This document shows positions 16,309 through 25,175 of a stretch of 64,000 nucleotides of DNA, in pieces. The notes under the pieces are model-generated. The model was not told the DNA's origin. It made no database searches and saw only the letters and a program-made list of their open reading frames with translations. Each line of letters opens with the position of its first letter. The first letter of the stretch is position 1. This DNA comes from Marisediminitalea oceani (GTDB lineage Bacteria; Pseudomonadota; Gammaproteobacteria; Enterobacterales; Alteromonadaceae). The DNA is taken from contig NZ_RCUA01000038.1 of the NCBI RefSeq assembly GCF_003731635.1, positions 1 through 64,000 of the forward strand. The letters are read 5' to 3'. Position numbers and translations under genes: made by a program.

Positions 16309-16697
16309 GTAAAGACAATGATACTTATCAACAGGGGCTGAAAATACGCCGTGAAGTAATGGGCGACGCCTATGTTAACCGGGCCATGAATAACGCCTCT
16401 GAATTCAGCCAGCCACTGCAGGATATGGTTATCCGTAACGCCTGGGGCGAAACCTGGGTTCGCGATGGCATTAATAAGCAAACCCGCAGTCTGGTGACTA
16501 TTGCCACCCTGGCTGCGCTGAAAGCCTCTACCGAGCTTAAAGGCCACGTAAGAGGGGCTTTGCGCAACGGTTGTAGCGTGGCGGAAATCCAGGAAGTCCT
16601 GCTGCACTCTGCCGTGTATTGCGGCATGCCAGCCGGGATTGAGGCCTTTCGCGCCGCAGAAGAAGCTATTCTGGCCTGGCAGGCCGAAAACGACTAG
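16305..16697 (+). CDS. Carboxymuconolactone decarboxylase (CMD) family protein
   Basis: A 130-residue all-helical CMD protein. The length and RNAWGETWVRDGINKQTRSLVTIATLAAL with ELKGHVRGALRNGCSVAEIQEVLLHSAVYCGMPAG match 4-carboxymuconolactone decarboxylase (PcaC). There are no other beta-ketoadipate genes in the window, so it may instead be a PcaC-like protein of other function. The CxxC of AhpD-type peroxidases is absent (a Cys precedes GMPAG only). It is translationally coupled to the MATE gene. Confidence 0.8.
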   Translation: MSKDNDTYQQGLKIRREVMGDAYVNRAMNNASEFSQPLQDMVIRNAWGETWVRDGINKQTRSLVTIATLAALKASTELKGHVRGALRNGCSVAEIQEVLLHSAVYCGMPAGIEAFRAAEEAILAWQAEND

Positions 16698-16843
16698 TTG
16701 AAATTTGTCAGTTGAACGGGCTGGGAACCAATTTTAATTTTGCTAAATGTCTCAAAGACAAACAGCAGTGGTCTGTTGTTTAATCTGACGCTACAGTAAT
16801 ACACAAGTGTAAACATAGAAACAGGGCCATAAGGAAATTAACA

Positions 16844-18154
16844 ATGCTCGGCGCTGCCGCGAAACCTTTTGTCAATTTGGTAGAAAAATACCTTCCTGAT
16901 CCCTTTGTTTTTGTTTTAGCGTTAACTATTGTGGTTATGGGTGCTGCAGTAATTATGCAACAACAACCAGTGACCCAGGTACTGGAATATTGGGGAGAAG
17001 GCTTTTGGAGCCTGCTCACATTCTCCATGCAAATGTTATTGGTTCTGGTGTCAGGTCATATGCTGGCCAGTACTGTAATAATGAAGAACGCACTGAATAC
17101 TATTGCTCGTTTAGCGGCTTCGCCCGGTAAAGCTATTGTCCTTGTTACGCTGGTATCTATGTTAGCAAGTTGGCTTAACTGGGGCTTCGGATTGGTTGTA
17201 GGAGCATTATTTGCTAAAGCTATAGCGCGGCGAATTGAAGTGGACTATCGCCTACTCGTCGCCAGTGCTTACTCAGGTTTTGTTGTGTGGCACGGTGGAC
17301 TGGCTGGGTCTGTTCCCCTAACTATTGCTACCCCTGGTCATTTTGCGGAAGATTTGATTGGTGTTGTCAACACCAGCGATACCTTGTTCTCGCCGTTGAA
17401 TATGACGCTTCTGGCGATCCTTTTTGTGATTATGCCAGTCGTAAACAGGGCAATGATGCCGCCGGAAGCTGAACGGGTCTATGTTGAAGCGAAGCATTTG
17501 AAAGAGCCTGAACCACCAACTCCATCCGGGCATATTAGCCCGGCAGAAAAACTTGAACGTAACCCTATTCTTGCCCTATTGGCCGGACTGGCCGGTGTTG
17601 CTTATCTTTGTCTGCATTTCACCAAAGGCGGCACGCTAAACCTTAATATCATTAATTTTGTATTTCTGTTCCTTGCTATTATTTTACACGGTACGCCTGA
17701 GCGTTTATTGCATAGCATGCAGCAGGCGATTCAGGGAGCCAGTGGGATTGTGCTACAGTTTCCTTTCTACGCAGGGATTATGGCGATAATGGTTCAGTCG
17801 GGTCTTGCGAGGGAACTTTCTCAATGGCTAATTAGTGCCGCCACAGCTGATACGCTGGCGCTTTACAGTTTTCTAAGTGCAGGTATCGTAAATATGCTTA
17901 TTCCATCTGGTGGCGGTCAATGGGCTGTGCAAGCCCCCGTTGTTTTGCCGGCAGCACTCGAACTTGGTGCAGATGTTAGTAAGGTATCCATGGCGGTGGC
18001 ATGGGGTGATGCGTGGACAAACCTAATCCAACCATTCTGGGCGCTTCCGGTACTGGCAATTGCGGGCTTAAAAGCCAGAGATATAATGGGTTTTTGTCTT
18101 GTTCAGCTTCTCATCACAGGTGTCATAATTAGCGCTGTGTTAATGGTACTGTAA
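16844..18154 (+). CDS. atoE: Short-chain fatty acid transporter, AtoE family
   Basis: A 436-residue inner-membrane protein with a dozen hydrophobic stretches. Family features are the opening VNLVEKYLPDPFVFVLALTI, the conserved WLNWGFGLVVGALFAK, YSGFVVWHGGLAGSVPLT and the C-terminal NMLIPSGGGQWAVQAPV. AtoE-type carriers take up short-chain fatty acids such as butyrate or acetoacetate. It stands as a single gene; no ato operon partners are nearby. Confidence 0.85.
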   Translation: MLGAAAKPFVNLVEKYLPDPFVFVLALTIVVMGAAVIMQQQPVTQVLEYWGEGFWSLLTFSMQMLLVLVSGHMLASTVIMKNALNTIARLAASPGKAIVLVTLVSMLASWLNWGFGLVVGALFAKAIARRIEVDYRLLVASAYSGFVVWHGGLAGSVPLTIATPGHFAEDLIGVVNTSDTLFSPLNMTLLAILFVIMPVVNRAMMPPEAERVYVEAKHLKEPEPPTPSGHISPAEKLERNPILALLAGLAGVAYLCLHFTKGGTLNLNIINFVFLFLAIILHGTPERLLHSMQQAIQGASGIVLQFPFYAGIMAIMVQSGLARELSQWLISAATADTLALYSFLSAGIVNMLIPSGGGQWAVQAPVVLPAALELGADVSKVSMAVAWGDAWTNLIQPFWALPVLAIAGLKARDIMGFCLVQLLITGVIISAVLMVL

Positions 18155-18278
18155 TCAGCTTTTCGTCACTGTCAGGTTGAATTTTATACAGGGTTGCCAT
18201 GAAAGTAGATATGCTACTTGCAGCCCCCCGTATCTTAAAGCAAGATATATCCACTTCTTAATTTGAGTTTTTTAATCA

Positions 18279-19115
18279 ATGCAGCAACCCATTTTCATTG
18301 TTGGTACGCAGCGTTCCGGTACCACGCTTTTAACCAGAATGTTGTCGGCACATCCAGGTTTATTTATTCAAAATGAAATGGGGGCCTACGGTGTTTTTGA
18401 TAAACCCTACACTACCGAAGTTCTACACGACAGAATAACCGGACGGCTGCTTGAGCGTCATGCTATTGATGTTACATTGTTGGAGTCAAAAGGTATTCAG
18501 TGGGGCTGGAAAGATCCGATGTTAACGCCGCACCTTGATGAATTAGCTGAGCATTATCCGGGCAGTAAATTTATCGTGATAATTCGTGACCCGCGAGCTG
18601 TGGTTGCCTCTTATATCGATAATGCCTGGGGACTTGGGACTAATCCATATACCGGAGCTCTGCTCTGGCAGGATGAAGTTGCTACCCAATTGGAATTTTG
18701 CTGTGCTAATCGGCACCGCTGCTTATGGTTTACCTACGAAAACCTGATAGAAGACAACCTGCAAGTGTTAACCAGAATCTGCGAATTCCTGGATGTAGAC
18801 TTCGATCACGGCATGCTTGAGTATTATAAAAAGCCGTTGGAGTTTGGTCAGAACCGTTCCAATATGAATACCCAAAAGCCTATTGAAAAGTCGAGCTTAT
18901 CCAAATGGAAAGCGGCATTTTCACCCCGCCAGATAGGCATCATTAATAACGTCTGCCAGGACGTAATGACCGAGCTCAATTACACCGATATGGCGGACCT
19001 TAATACCTGTATCGGTGGTCTGGAAAAAAGCTACTATAAATTACACCAAAAAATCATGGGCGAACTACAACTGCAGTATCAGTTACGCAAGGCGCGCCGC
19101 AATGCAAGAAAGTAG
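18279..19115 (+). CDS. Sulfotransferase family protein
   Basis: A 278-residue PAPS-dependent sulfotransferase-like protein. The 5'-phosphosulfate loop is FIVGTQRSGTTLLTRML (residues 6-22) and the 3'-phosphate segment is KFIVIIRDPRAVVASYID. The catalytic base region is near the N-terminal histidine/glutamate (FIQNEMG). Bacterial members sulfate small metabolites, lipids or glycans; the acceptor is unknown. The C-terminal tail is rich in Lys/Arg (LRKARRNARK). Start ATG 18279 has only a weak Shine-Dalgarno. It is convergent with the XRE-cupin gene. Confidence 0.82.
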   Translation: MQQPIFIVGTQRSGTTLLTRMLSAHPGLFIQNEMGAYGVFDKPYTTEVLHDRITGRLLERHAIDVTLLESKGIQWGWKDPMLTPHLDELAEHYPGSKFIVIIRDPRAVVASYIDNAWGLGTNPYTGALLWQDEVATQLEFCCANRHRCLWFTYENLIEDNLQVLTRICEFLDVDFDHGMLEYYKKPLEFGQNRSNMNTQKPIEKSSLSKWKAAFSPRQIGIINNVCQDVMTELNYTDMADLNTCIGGLEKSYYKLHQKIMGELQLQYQLRKARRNARK

Positions 19116-19140
19116 CGCCGAAACGCGCGCCTGATTCAGG

Positions 19141-19674
19141 TTAGTAGCAAATAATATTGTGAAAAACGGTGTAATCAGCGCGGGCTTTGTAGGTATGCGG
19201 CTGATCAGCGTAGAAACGCAGGCTTTGTCCGGCCTGTAGCTCATGCCAGGCATTATCAAAATATACCGACAGTTCGCCATTTAACACATGCACATGTTCA
19301 ATAACGCCGGTCGCGTGAGGATCGGATTGTTGTTCATGAAAATTAAGCAGGCTGACTTCCATCACTTCCATTCGCGTGTCATCACGATACGGAAAAATGG
19401 CTTTTACCTTCATGTTCGGATCTTCCGGAAAGTTTTCGTCACTGGTTCGTTCGTCTGAGCTGGTGGCAAAGAAAGCGGAGAAGGAAGCATTTAAACCACT
19501 GGCAATTTTCCACAAAGTCGAAATTGTCGGGCTGGATTCCTGCCGTTCAATCTGTCCCAGCATGGCTTTGGAGACCCCGGTTAAGCGGGCTACCGAGTCC
19601 AGGCTCAGGCCCTGGGCTTTACGTAATGCTTTTAAGTGCTGTGCGATATGTTGTTTGAATTCTTGTTCTGCCAT
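19141..19674 (-). CDS. XRE-family regulator with C-terminal cupin domain
   Basis: A 177-residue transcription factor. Residues about 10-65 are an XRE helix-turn-helix (LKALRKAQGLSLDSVARLTG and SKAMLGQIERQESSPTISTLWKIA); residues about 105-175 are a cupin fold (GVIEHVHVLNGELSVYF, GQSLRFYADQPHTYKA). Cupin-XRE proteins sense small molecules and usually control a neighbouring catabolic or transport gene and themselves. It is divergent from the ACC deaminase gene, and two copies of a GTGC-type palindrome lie between the two starts, so that gene is the likely target. Confidence 0.86.
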   Translation of the reverse strand: MAEQEFKQHIAQHLKALRKAQGLSLDSVARLTGVSKAMLGQIERQESSPTISTLWKIASGLNASFSAFFATSSDERTSDENFPEDPNMKVKAIFPYRDDTRMEVMEVSLLNFHEQQSDPHATGVIEHVHVLNGELSVYFDNAWHELQAGQSLRFYADQPHTYKARADYTVFHNIICY

Positions 19675-19690
19675 AACGAAATAATTGTTT

Positions 19691-19744
19691 GTGCGCTATA
19701 ACGCACAGTGGTATGGTGGGTTATCGCTGTGCAGTATAACGCAC
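19691..19744. promoter_or_regulatory. Paired operator-like sites between XRE-cupin and ACC deaminase genes
   Basis: GTGCGCTATAACGCAC (19691-19706) and GTGCAGTATAACGCAC (19729-19744) are two near-identical 16-bp dyads, 38 bp apart centre to centre. They are the strongest repeat in the divergent region, and a TATAAC lies in each. The first is 17 bases from the regulator start. They are probably sites for the XRE-cupin protein on both its own and the acdS promoter; binding itself is inferred. Confidence 0.7.
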
Positions 19745-19836
19745 AACAGGCATCAGGTCTGATAAATGTTACAAAAAGCAGGAAGGCCCGCGCTGGCAGC
19801 GCAGTGAGCATCAGTCATTTTTTGGGAAACAGGTTT

Positions 19837-20859
19837 ATGAAGTCATTGATCAGTAACTTTGAGCGTTACCCACTTACCTTTGGGGTAACACCAATCGAGT
19901 ATTTGCCACGTCTGAGTGAGGCGCTTGGCGGTAAGGTTGATATCTATGCCAAGCGTGAGGATTGTAACTCCGGCCTGGCGCTGGGCGGCAACAAGCTCAG
20001 AAAGCTCGAGTACATAGTGCCGGACGCACTGGCCAGTGGCGCCGATACGCTGGTGTCAATTGGCGGGGTACAGTCTAATCATACCCGCATGGTTGCTGCG
20101 ACGGCAGCGAAGATTGGTATGAAGTGTGTGGTGGTACAGGAAAAATGGGTGCCACACTATGACGCGGTTTACGACCGGGTTGGTAATATCCAGCTGACCC
20201 GCTTAATGGGCGCCGACAGCCGCCTGGTGGATGACGGCTTTGATATTGGCATACGAGACAGCTGGCAGAAAGCCATTCAGTCGGTAGAAGACGCTGGCGG
20301 TAAGCCTTATGCAATCCCGGCTGGCGCTTCGGTACACAAATACGGCGCGCTGGGTTACATTGGTTTTGCCGAAGAAGTGATCGCTCAGGAAAAAGAACTG
20401 GGGTTTAAGTTTGACTATATCGTGGTGTGCGTTGTAACCGGCTCTACCCAGGGCGGTATGATTGTCGGTTTCGCCAATCATGACCGTGCCGATACTGTAA
20501 TTGGTATTGATGCGTCGGGTACCGTTGAGCAAACCCGTGAGCAGGTCACCAGTATCGTTAATAAAACGGCAGAGTTGGTAGGACTGGGCCGCGAGGTACG
20601 TGAAGACGAAATCGTCATTAACCCGGATTACGCTTATCCGGCTTACGGTGTCCCTTCTGAGGAAACTAACGAAGCTATTCGGCTGGCGGCGAAGACTGAA
20701 GCGATGATCACCGACCCGGTGTATGAAGGAAAGTCTATGCAGGGCCTTATCGACCTGACCAAAAAAGGCTTCTTCCCGGAAGGCTCTAAGGTGCTTTACG
20801 CTCACCTTGGCGGTGCGCCGGCGTTGAACGGCTACAGCTATCACTACAAAGACGGTTGA
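19837..20859 (+). CDS. acdS: 1-aminocyclopropane-1-carboxylate (ACC) deaminase
   Basis: A 340-residue PLP enzyme of the tryptophan-synthase-beta fold, cleaving ACC to 2-oxobutyrate and ammonia. The PLP lysine is Lys53 in [13 protein letters not shown]. The residues that separate true ACC deaminase from D-cysteine desulfhydrase are both present: Glu297 (DPVYEGKSM) and Leu324 ([10 protein letters not shown]), matching Glu295 and Leu322 of the Pseudomonas enzyme. The start is ATG 19837 ([16 protein letters not shown]), as an upstream extension is not conserved. It is divergent from and probably controlled by the XRE-cupin gene rather than the usual AcdR. Confidence 0.93.
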   Translation: MKSLISNFERYPLTFGVTPIEYLPRLSEALGGKVDIYAKREDCNSGLALGGNKLRKLEYIVPDALASGADTLVSIGGVQSNHTRMVAATAAKIGMKCVVVQEKWVPHYDAVYDRVGNIQLTRLMGADSRLVDDGFDIGIRDSWQKAIQSVEDAGGKPYAIPAGASVHKYGALGYIGFAEEVIAQEKELGFKFDYIVVCVVTGSTQGGMIVGFANHDRADTVIGIDASGTVEQTREQVTSIVNKTAELVGLGREVREDEIVINPDYAYPAYGVPSEETNEAIRLAAKTEAMITDPVYEGKSMQGLIDLTKKGFFPEGSKVLYAHLGGAPALNGYSYHYKDG

Positions 20860-20878
20860 CAAGAAAAACATTAGCTTG

Positions 20879-20912
20879 ATTAGAGGCGGCGCTTAGAGTT
20901 TTCGCCTCTAAT
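20879..20912. terminator. Terminator hairpin between convergent acdS and lacI-type genes
   Basis: A 10-bp stem, ATTAGAGGCG (20879-20888) with CGCCTCTAAT (20903-20912), and a 14-base loop between the two convergent genes. There is no clear T-run in either direction. Confidence 0.55.
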
Positions 20913-20924
20913 AAAAAGCTCGCG

Positions 20925-21932
20925 CTATCCGATGCATCTGGCAACGGAGTTTCTGGCCACAATGGTGGGCAGGTATTTATAGGTAACGTCCGTATCAGGC
21001 TGCTTACCCTGAGCGTAGTCTAAAGCCAGGCTGGCCGCTTGGGATGCCATCAATTCAATAGGATAGTTCATGGTGGTTAACTTTGGGCGACAAAACTGTG
21101 CCTGTAATACATCATCGAAGCCCATCACGGAAACGTTCCTGGGCACCTCAAGGTTGTGGTCATACAACGTATTAATGGCGCCAGCAGCCATGGCGTCGTT
21201 GTAGGCCAGAATCGCCGTAAAGCGGGCGCCGGACGCAAGCAACTGGCGCATGGCGATTTCACCGCCTTCCTGGTTAGGGGCGGCATGGACTATTTGTGAG
21301 TCGCTTAAGTCAACTCCCCACTCAGCGAGGGACTCCCTGATCCCCTGTTCGCGTTGGACGCGGTCCTCAATGGCAAAATCACTGCTGATAACCGCAATCT
21401 TGCGGTGACCGAGCTTGAGCACATGTTCCGCCATCATTCGCCCGCCGGCGACATTGTCCAGCCATACACAACGATGTTTGATGGCGTCAATATAACGATT
21501 GATTAACACAAAGCCGGGGGCCTGACGGGCCAGCTGAATCAGCGTGTCGTCATCAAGAAATTTGGCGTGAACCACCATGGCTTTTACCCTGTGATTCAGC
21601 AGGGTTTCGATGGCCTTTAACTCGGTATCTGCCTGCACGGAGCCGGAGCTCATTAACAGTTGGGTGTTGGCTTTGCGTGCGACATTTTCGATGGCATTGG
21701 CATAGGTAGCAAAAAACGGGTCCATTAGCTCTGCCAGCACCAGTCCCAGGGAGGTGCTTTTTTGTGTGACCAGCGCCCGCGCGTTAATGTTGGGCCGATA
21801 GCCCATTTTGTCCATCACCGCTTTTACATGCTCGCGAGTTTTCGGGCCAACCTTCGGGCCATTATTAATCACTCGTGAAACAGTCGCAGGGGAAACGTTT
21901 GCCGCTTCGGCAATATCCTTGATGGTTATCAT
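20925..21932 (-). CDS. LacI/GalR-family transcriptional regulator
   Basis: A 335-residue repressor. The headpiece is canonical (ITIKDIAEAANVSPATVSRVINNG), followed by the hinge (GYRPNINARAL) and a periplasmic-binding-protein-like sugar domain (LGLVLAELMDPFFATYANAI, GFDDVLQAQFCRPKLTTMNYP). Such proteins respond to sugars. An operator-like palindrome lies 78 bases before its start. The adjacent rightward segment holds only what looks like the tail of a membrane protein, so its original target may have been lost. Confidence 0.88.
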   Translation of the reverse strand: MITIKDIAEAANVSPATVSRVINNGPKVGPKTREHVKAVMDKMGYRPNINARALVTQKSTSLGLVLAELMDPFFATYANAIENVARKANTQLLMSSGSVQADTELKAIETLLNHRVKAMVVHAKFLDDDTLIQLARQAPGFVLINRYIDAIKHRCVWLDNVAGGRMMAEHVLKLGHRKIAVISSDFAIEDRVQREQGIRESLAEWGVDLSDSQIVHAAPNQEGGEIAMRQLLASGARFTAILAYNDAMAAGAINTLYDHNLEVPRNVSVMGFDDVLQAQFCRPKLTTMNYPIELMASQAASLALDYAQGKQPDTDVTYKYLPTIVARNSVARCIG

Positions 21933-22010
21933 TTATCTTCCGTTACTGAAGGGTTGTACGGCATTTTACTTGTTAGCGCCTATGATGAGGGTACTTTTAA
22001 AATGCTGCAA

Positions 22011-22026
22011 GGGAAACACGTTTCCC
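22011..22026. promoter_or_regulatory. LacI-type operator-like palindrome
   Basis: GGGAAAC-AC-GTTTCCC is a perfect 7-bp inverted repeat around two bases, of the general size and AAAC/GTTT pattern of LacI-family operators. It lies between the LacI-type gene and a rightward fragment at 22045-22167. It is the likely binding site of the neighbouring regulator, by inference. Confidence 0.6.
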
Positions 22027-22044
22027 CGCTGTTAGCCCCTAATA

Positions 22045-22167
22045 TTGTTCTGGTCAGTCAGGGGGCTGGTGTATCTGGCGGTGTGTTTGATTGCCTCCAG
22101 CTTTTATATGTTGCTTAACAGCAACCGTCGGGTACCCGCTAAGGATACCCCGGTCGCCAATTTGTGA
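22045..22167 (+). pseudogene. Possible C-terminal remnant of a membrane transporter
   Basis: A 40-codon open stretch reads LVYLAVCLIASSFYMLLNSN then RRVPAKDTPVANL and a stop. It is one transmembrane helix with a short basic/polar tail, like the end of an MFS or sugar transporter. No convincing start or Shine-Dalgarno exists (TTG 22045 and GTG codons only), and a stop precedes it in frame. It lies just after the LacI-type operator. I read it as what remains after a deletion; a real tiny membrane protein is the alternative. Confidence 0.3.
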
Positions 22168-22175
22168 ATACGGGT

Positions 22176-23048
22176 TCAGGAAATGATTATGCGTTTCCAG
22201 GCCAGTAAAGAGCCATCGGTATTCTGCGCAATATTGAAAAGCTCATCCTCATCTCCGTCGAAAACCGTATCGCGGCTATTGTGGGTGTCGGGTTCGCCTC
22301 TACTCAGGTAGTCGGGGTGGGTTGAACAAATGGCATCAACGAAATCGTCATCAAAACCAAACTGAGAGATAAGCTGGTCGCTATTGTTGCTCTTAACCCT
22401 AAAATGAATATGAATAGCCCGGCTGCTGTACCAGCCGGGGAAACAGCTGTAGAAATTCACTCTGCCGCTGGCGTTGGTGACGGCAATACCACGAAACCAT
22501 TTTGCAGCCAGAGCGGTGCTGTCGTTACCGGTACAGAAAGACGAATTAAAGCCATTACCGTCAACGCTGTCGCTGCTATCACCTGAATAGCTCCCTTCAA
22601 CATCACAGTGCCATACCTCGATTTCATAACCTGACAACGGGTTGCAGTCGCTATCAACCAGTTGCAGGCACAGCATCATTGGCAGACCGGTTTGTTGCTC
22701 CGAAATATCGTCGCGATAATCACTGTCGAAATAGCAGGGGCCTTCCGTTAGTGACTCTGTGAGCTCCACCGAGCAGTTGCTTCCGGCATCGAATAAGCTG
22801 TCATCAGGGAATGATTCCGTTATCGAAACCGTTCCGCCGGATGCCCAGTCTGTGGTGGTTTCCACGCTACCACCACTGCTTGATGAGCCACCGGTATTGC
22901 TACCCGAGGAAGATTCGGTTGTCGTTGAGTCGGCAGAAGGCGAGGTACTGCTGCTGTTGCAGCCCATAAAGAGAAAAGTTGGCGCCAGAATGGTGATGCC
23001 CGCCGCTGATTTCACCAGCATTCGGCGGCGCTGAAGGTTTGTAGTCAT
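22176..23048 (-). CDS. Intradiol ring-cleavage dioxygenase-like protein, Tat-exported lipoprotein
   Basis: About 290 residues. The N-terminus has a twin-arginine signal (QRRRMLVKSAAG) and a lipobox (FLFMGC), so the protein is probably exported folded and lipid-anchored. A Ser/Thr/Gly-rich linker of about 30 residues follows. The dioxygenase domain shows the iron-ligand pattern of protocatechuate 3,4-dioxygenase relatives: Tyr in CYFDSDYRDD and the Tyr plus two His in PGWYSSRAIHIHFRV. ATG 23048 is chosen, as the only alternative upstream is TTG 23078. There are no other aromatic-degradation enzymes in the neighbourhood, so the substrate is unknown. Confidence 0.82.
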   Translation of the reverse strand: MTTNLQRRRMLVKSAAGITILAPTFLFMGCNSSSTSPSADSTTTESSSGSNTGGSSSSGGSVETTTDWASGGTVSITESFPDDSLFDAGSNCSVELTESLTEGPCYFDSDYRDDISEQQTGLPMMLCLQLVDSDCNPLSGYEIEVWHCDVEGSYSGDSSDSVDGNGFNSSFCTGNDSTALAAKWFRGIAVTNASGRVNFYSCFPGWYSSRAIHIHFRVKSNNSDQLISQFGFDDDFVDAICSTHPDYLSRGEPDTHNSRDTVFDGDEDELFNIAQNTDGSLLAWKRIIIS

Positions 23049-23174
23049 AGCAAAAGTCCAGAGAGTTAAAGTACTCAATGGACCTTAAAACGTTGCGGTT
23101 ATTGCAGGCTTTGCATAACTTTGCATTGCTTAGCGTTAACCGACATTCGCGGCACTCAGCATAAGCCTGGACAC

Positions 23175-24071
23175 CTAAAAGTCGTCGATATTGTCCTGTA
23201 ATTGCTTATCGTCAGTGTTTGCCGCGAGCTTGAGGTGCTGTTTTACCGCATCAGTTGCACTGGTTAGCCGGTAGAGCTGGGCCAGTCGAAAGTGAGCCCA
23301 TTGCTCAGATGGCAGGCCTGTGTCAGCTGGTACTGCCTCGACATAATCCAGTAATGCTTCGATACCTTGCTGAACTGACTGCTTACTAAACACCGCGTTG
23401 CGGCCTATCTGGTACAGGGCACTTAGCTTGAAGTGTGCTTCTTCGTCGTCAATAGGGGCGTTGGTAGCTTGGGTGAATTGCGCCAGCGCTTGTTCGTATT
23501 GCTCCTGTTGCTGTAGTGCCAGACCATGCTGGTAATAGAACTCGGCATGGTCGGGGTAGCGTTGTTGGGCGCTGGTCATGGTCTCCGTATAGGCATTATC
23601 GTTATCGGTCTGACGGTAGTAGTTTAATTTGGCGCGCATGCCTGCCTGTTCATCGAGTGCCGCAATATCGTTTACCTGTTGCCAGGCCAGCTCCGTATCG
23701 CCACCGGCAATGCCTGGCGCGCCCAGATAAAACATCATCAGGCCAAACTTATAGTCAGTGTTCTGTGGCTCAAGTAGGGCCGCCTGTTTAAAGCAGTCGA
23801 GGGATTTGCCGGCGTAACTGAGGGCCGAGAAAATCGACTGGCTGGCCTGAATCCCCATGACCTGACCACATAAAAAGTGCACATCGGCACGTTTGGGGGC
23901 GAGCTCGAGAGCTTCCTCGATTTTTTCTTCGGCATCGTCGATGTCAGAGCCCAACAAGGCTTGCGCCTGTTCCAGTAATTTATCTACCTGATCTGCTGGT
24001 GCATCGGCGAAGGTTAAATTAGCCGTGAGTAAGCTGCCGGCTAGCAGCAAAAGAGTGAGTTTACGTGACAT
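23175..24071 (-). CDS. Secreted TPR-repeat protein
   Basis: A 298-residue periplasmic protein. It has a signal peptide (MSRKLTLLLLAGSLLTANLTFA) and then tetratricopeptide repeats: DDAEEKIEEALELAPKRADV, GKSLDCFKQAALLEPQNTDY, EFYYQHGLALQQQEQYEQAL and EEAHFKLSALYQIG. TPR proteins are scaffolds; no partner is indicated. It is a single gene in a leftward run. Confidence 0.75.
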   Translation of the reverse strand: MSRKLTLLLLAGSLLTANLTFADAPADQVDKLLEQAQALLGSDIDDAEEKIEEALELAPKRADVHFLCGQVMGIQASQSIFSALSYAGKSLDCFKQAALLEPQNTDYKFGLMMFYLGAPGIAGGDTELAWQQVNDIAALDEQAGMRAKLNYYRQTDNDNAYTETMTSAQQRYPDHAEFYYQHGLALQQQEQYEQALAQFTQATNAPIDDEEAHFKLSALYQIGRNAVFSKQSVQQGIEALLDYVEAVPADTGLPSEQWAHFRLAQLYRLTSATDAVKQHLKLAANTDDKQLQDNIDDF

Positions 24072-24206
24072 CAGTTATATTCCCTGTCGTGTTAATCGGA
24101 CTCAGGGTACTGTTTAGCCTGGGTTGGTAAACAGTGCCAAAAGTCACTTTCCGTTTAAAAATGCCTTGCTTCAGGCCTGACTGCTGAAGTTGAGTGCAGA
24201 GCCGGT

Positions 24207-25175
24207 CTAGAAAAACTCTATATCGTTATCAACAAACTGTTTTGCTGAGCGCTCGAGAATATTGGTCTGGTTCCGGCCATTTGATTTTGACAGGTACAGC
24301 GCTTCGTCTGCAACTTCGATCATCAGCGGCACGGCTTGTTCTGTATTGATTGGCGTACAACCAATACTCACGGTAACGTTACCTGAGGGAAACTCATAAT
24401 TCTCAACTGCCAGGCGGAATCGTTCCAGCACCGCCAGCGCCCCGTTTTCATCGGTTTGGTTAATGATCACCAGAAACTCTTCACCACCATAGCGGAACAA
24501 AAAGTCGGAATGGCGGAAGGTGGTGCGCATAATATTCGCGAAGTGGATTAATACCTCGTCGCCGTAGAGGTGACCAAATTTATCGTTTATGGTTTTGAAA
24601 TGGTCAATATCGAGCAGTGCGATATAGGAATTGAGTTCGTTGTTGGCGTTATTGCGGTAGAAATCCAGCACCTGCTCAAACGTGCTGCTGAGCGTCTGGC
24701 GGTTATTCAGACGGGTAAGAATATCCCGCTCCTTGGTATCGAACAGGCGAATCTGATGATCGTAAATCTTTGCCAGACCGCGCACCACTTCCAGGTTGTA
24801 TTCGTCCACAACGCCCTTTATTAACACCAGTTTTTCAGGCGGCTCGCCGCGATTGACGTAAATATAAATGTACTCCTGCCTGTCACAGGTCAGGAAGGAC
24901 ACACCGGTTTCGCCATGCAGGCTGATGTCACGCACGATATCGGTGAATTCATCCTTGAAGTCTTCTGCCAGCGACAGGGGGAATTTGCGAATGAGTGGCT
25001 CTGGCGTCCGTTCGTCACGGTAATTCCGGCCCAGAATTTCGTAGGAAGAGACCTTTTCGATGGTGTCGATTTCAAGCAATGTATTCATTAACACGACATT
25101 CAGGTCGTGAAATGTTTTGGCTTCCAGTAATCTGGAAGACAGTTCAAAAGCTCTGGTGAGGTCTGGAAAGGTCAT
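24207..25175 (-). CDS. Diguanylate cyclase (GGDEF) with N-terminal GAF-like domain
   Basis: A 322-residue soluble protein making cyclic di-GMP. The C-terminal GGDEF domain has the active-site motif [11 protein letters not shown] and the metal/nucleotide segment [20 protein letters not shown]. An RHSD sits five residues before GGEEF, matching the RxxD allosteric I-site, so product inhibition is likely. The N-terminal 150 residues have no membrane segment and look like a GAF-type sensor; its ligand is unknown. The gene has no partner nearby. Confidence 0.88.
   Translation of the reverse strand: MTFPDLTRAFELSSRLLEAKTFHDLNVVLMNTLLEIDTIEKVSSYEILGRNYRDERTPEPLIRKFPLSLAEDFKDEFTDIVRDISLHGETGVSFLTCDRQEYIYIYVNRGEPPEKLVLIKGVVDEYNLEVVRGLAKIYDHQIRLFDTKERDILTRLNNRQTLSSTFEQVLDFYRNNANNELNSYIALLDIDHFKTINDKFGHLYGDEVLIHFANIMRTTFRHSDFLFRYGGEEFLVIINQTDENGALAVLERFRLAVENYEFPSGNVTVSIGCTPINTEQAVPLMIEVADEALYLSKSNGRNQTNILERSAKQFVDNDIEFF

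Noticed and set aside
18155..18278. Possible regulatory RNA between atoE and the sulfotransferase gene
   Set aside because: No stem or promoter stands out in this 124-base gap.
21933..22175. Small intact membrane protein at 22045-22167
   Set aside because: Considered as a real gene, but no start with a usable ribosome site exists; kept as a probable remnant.
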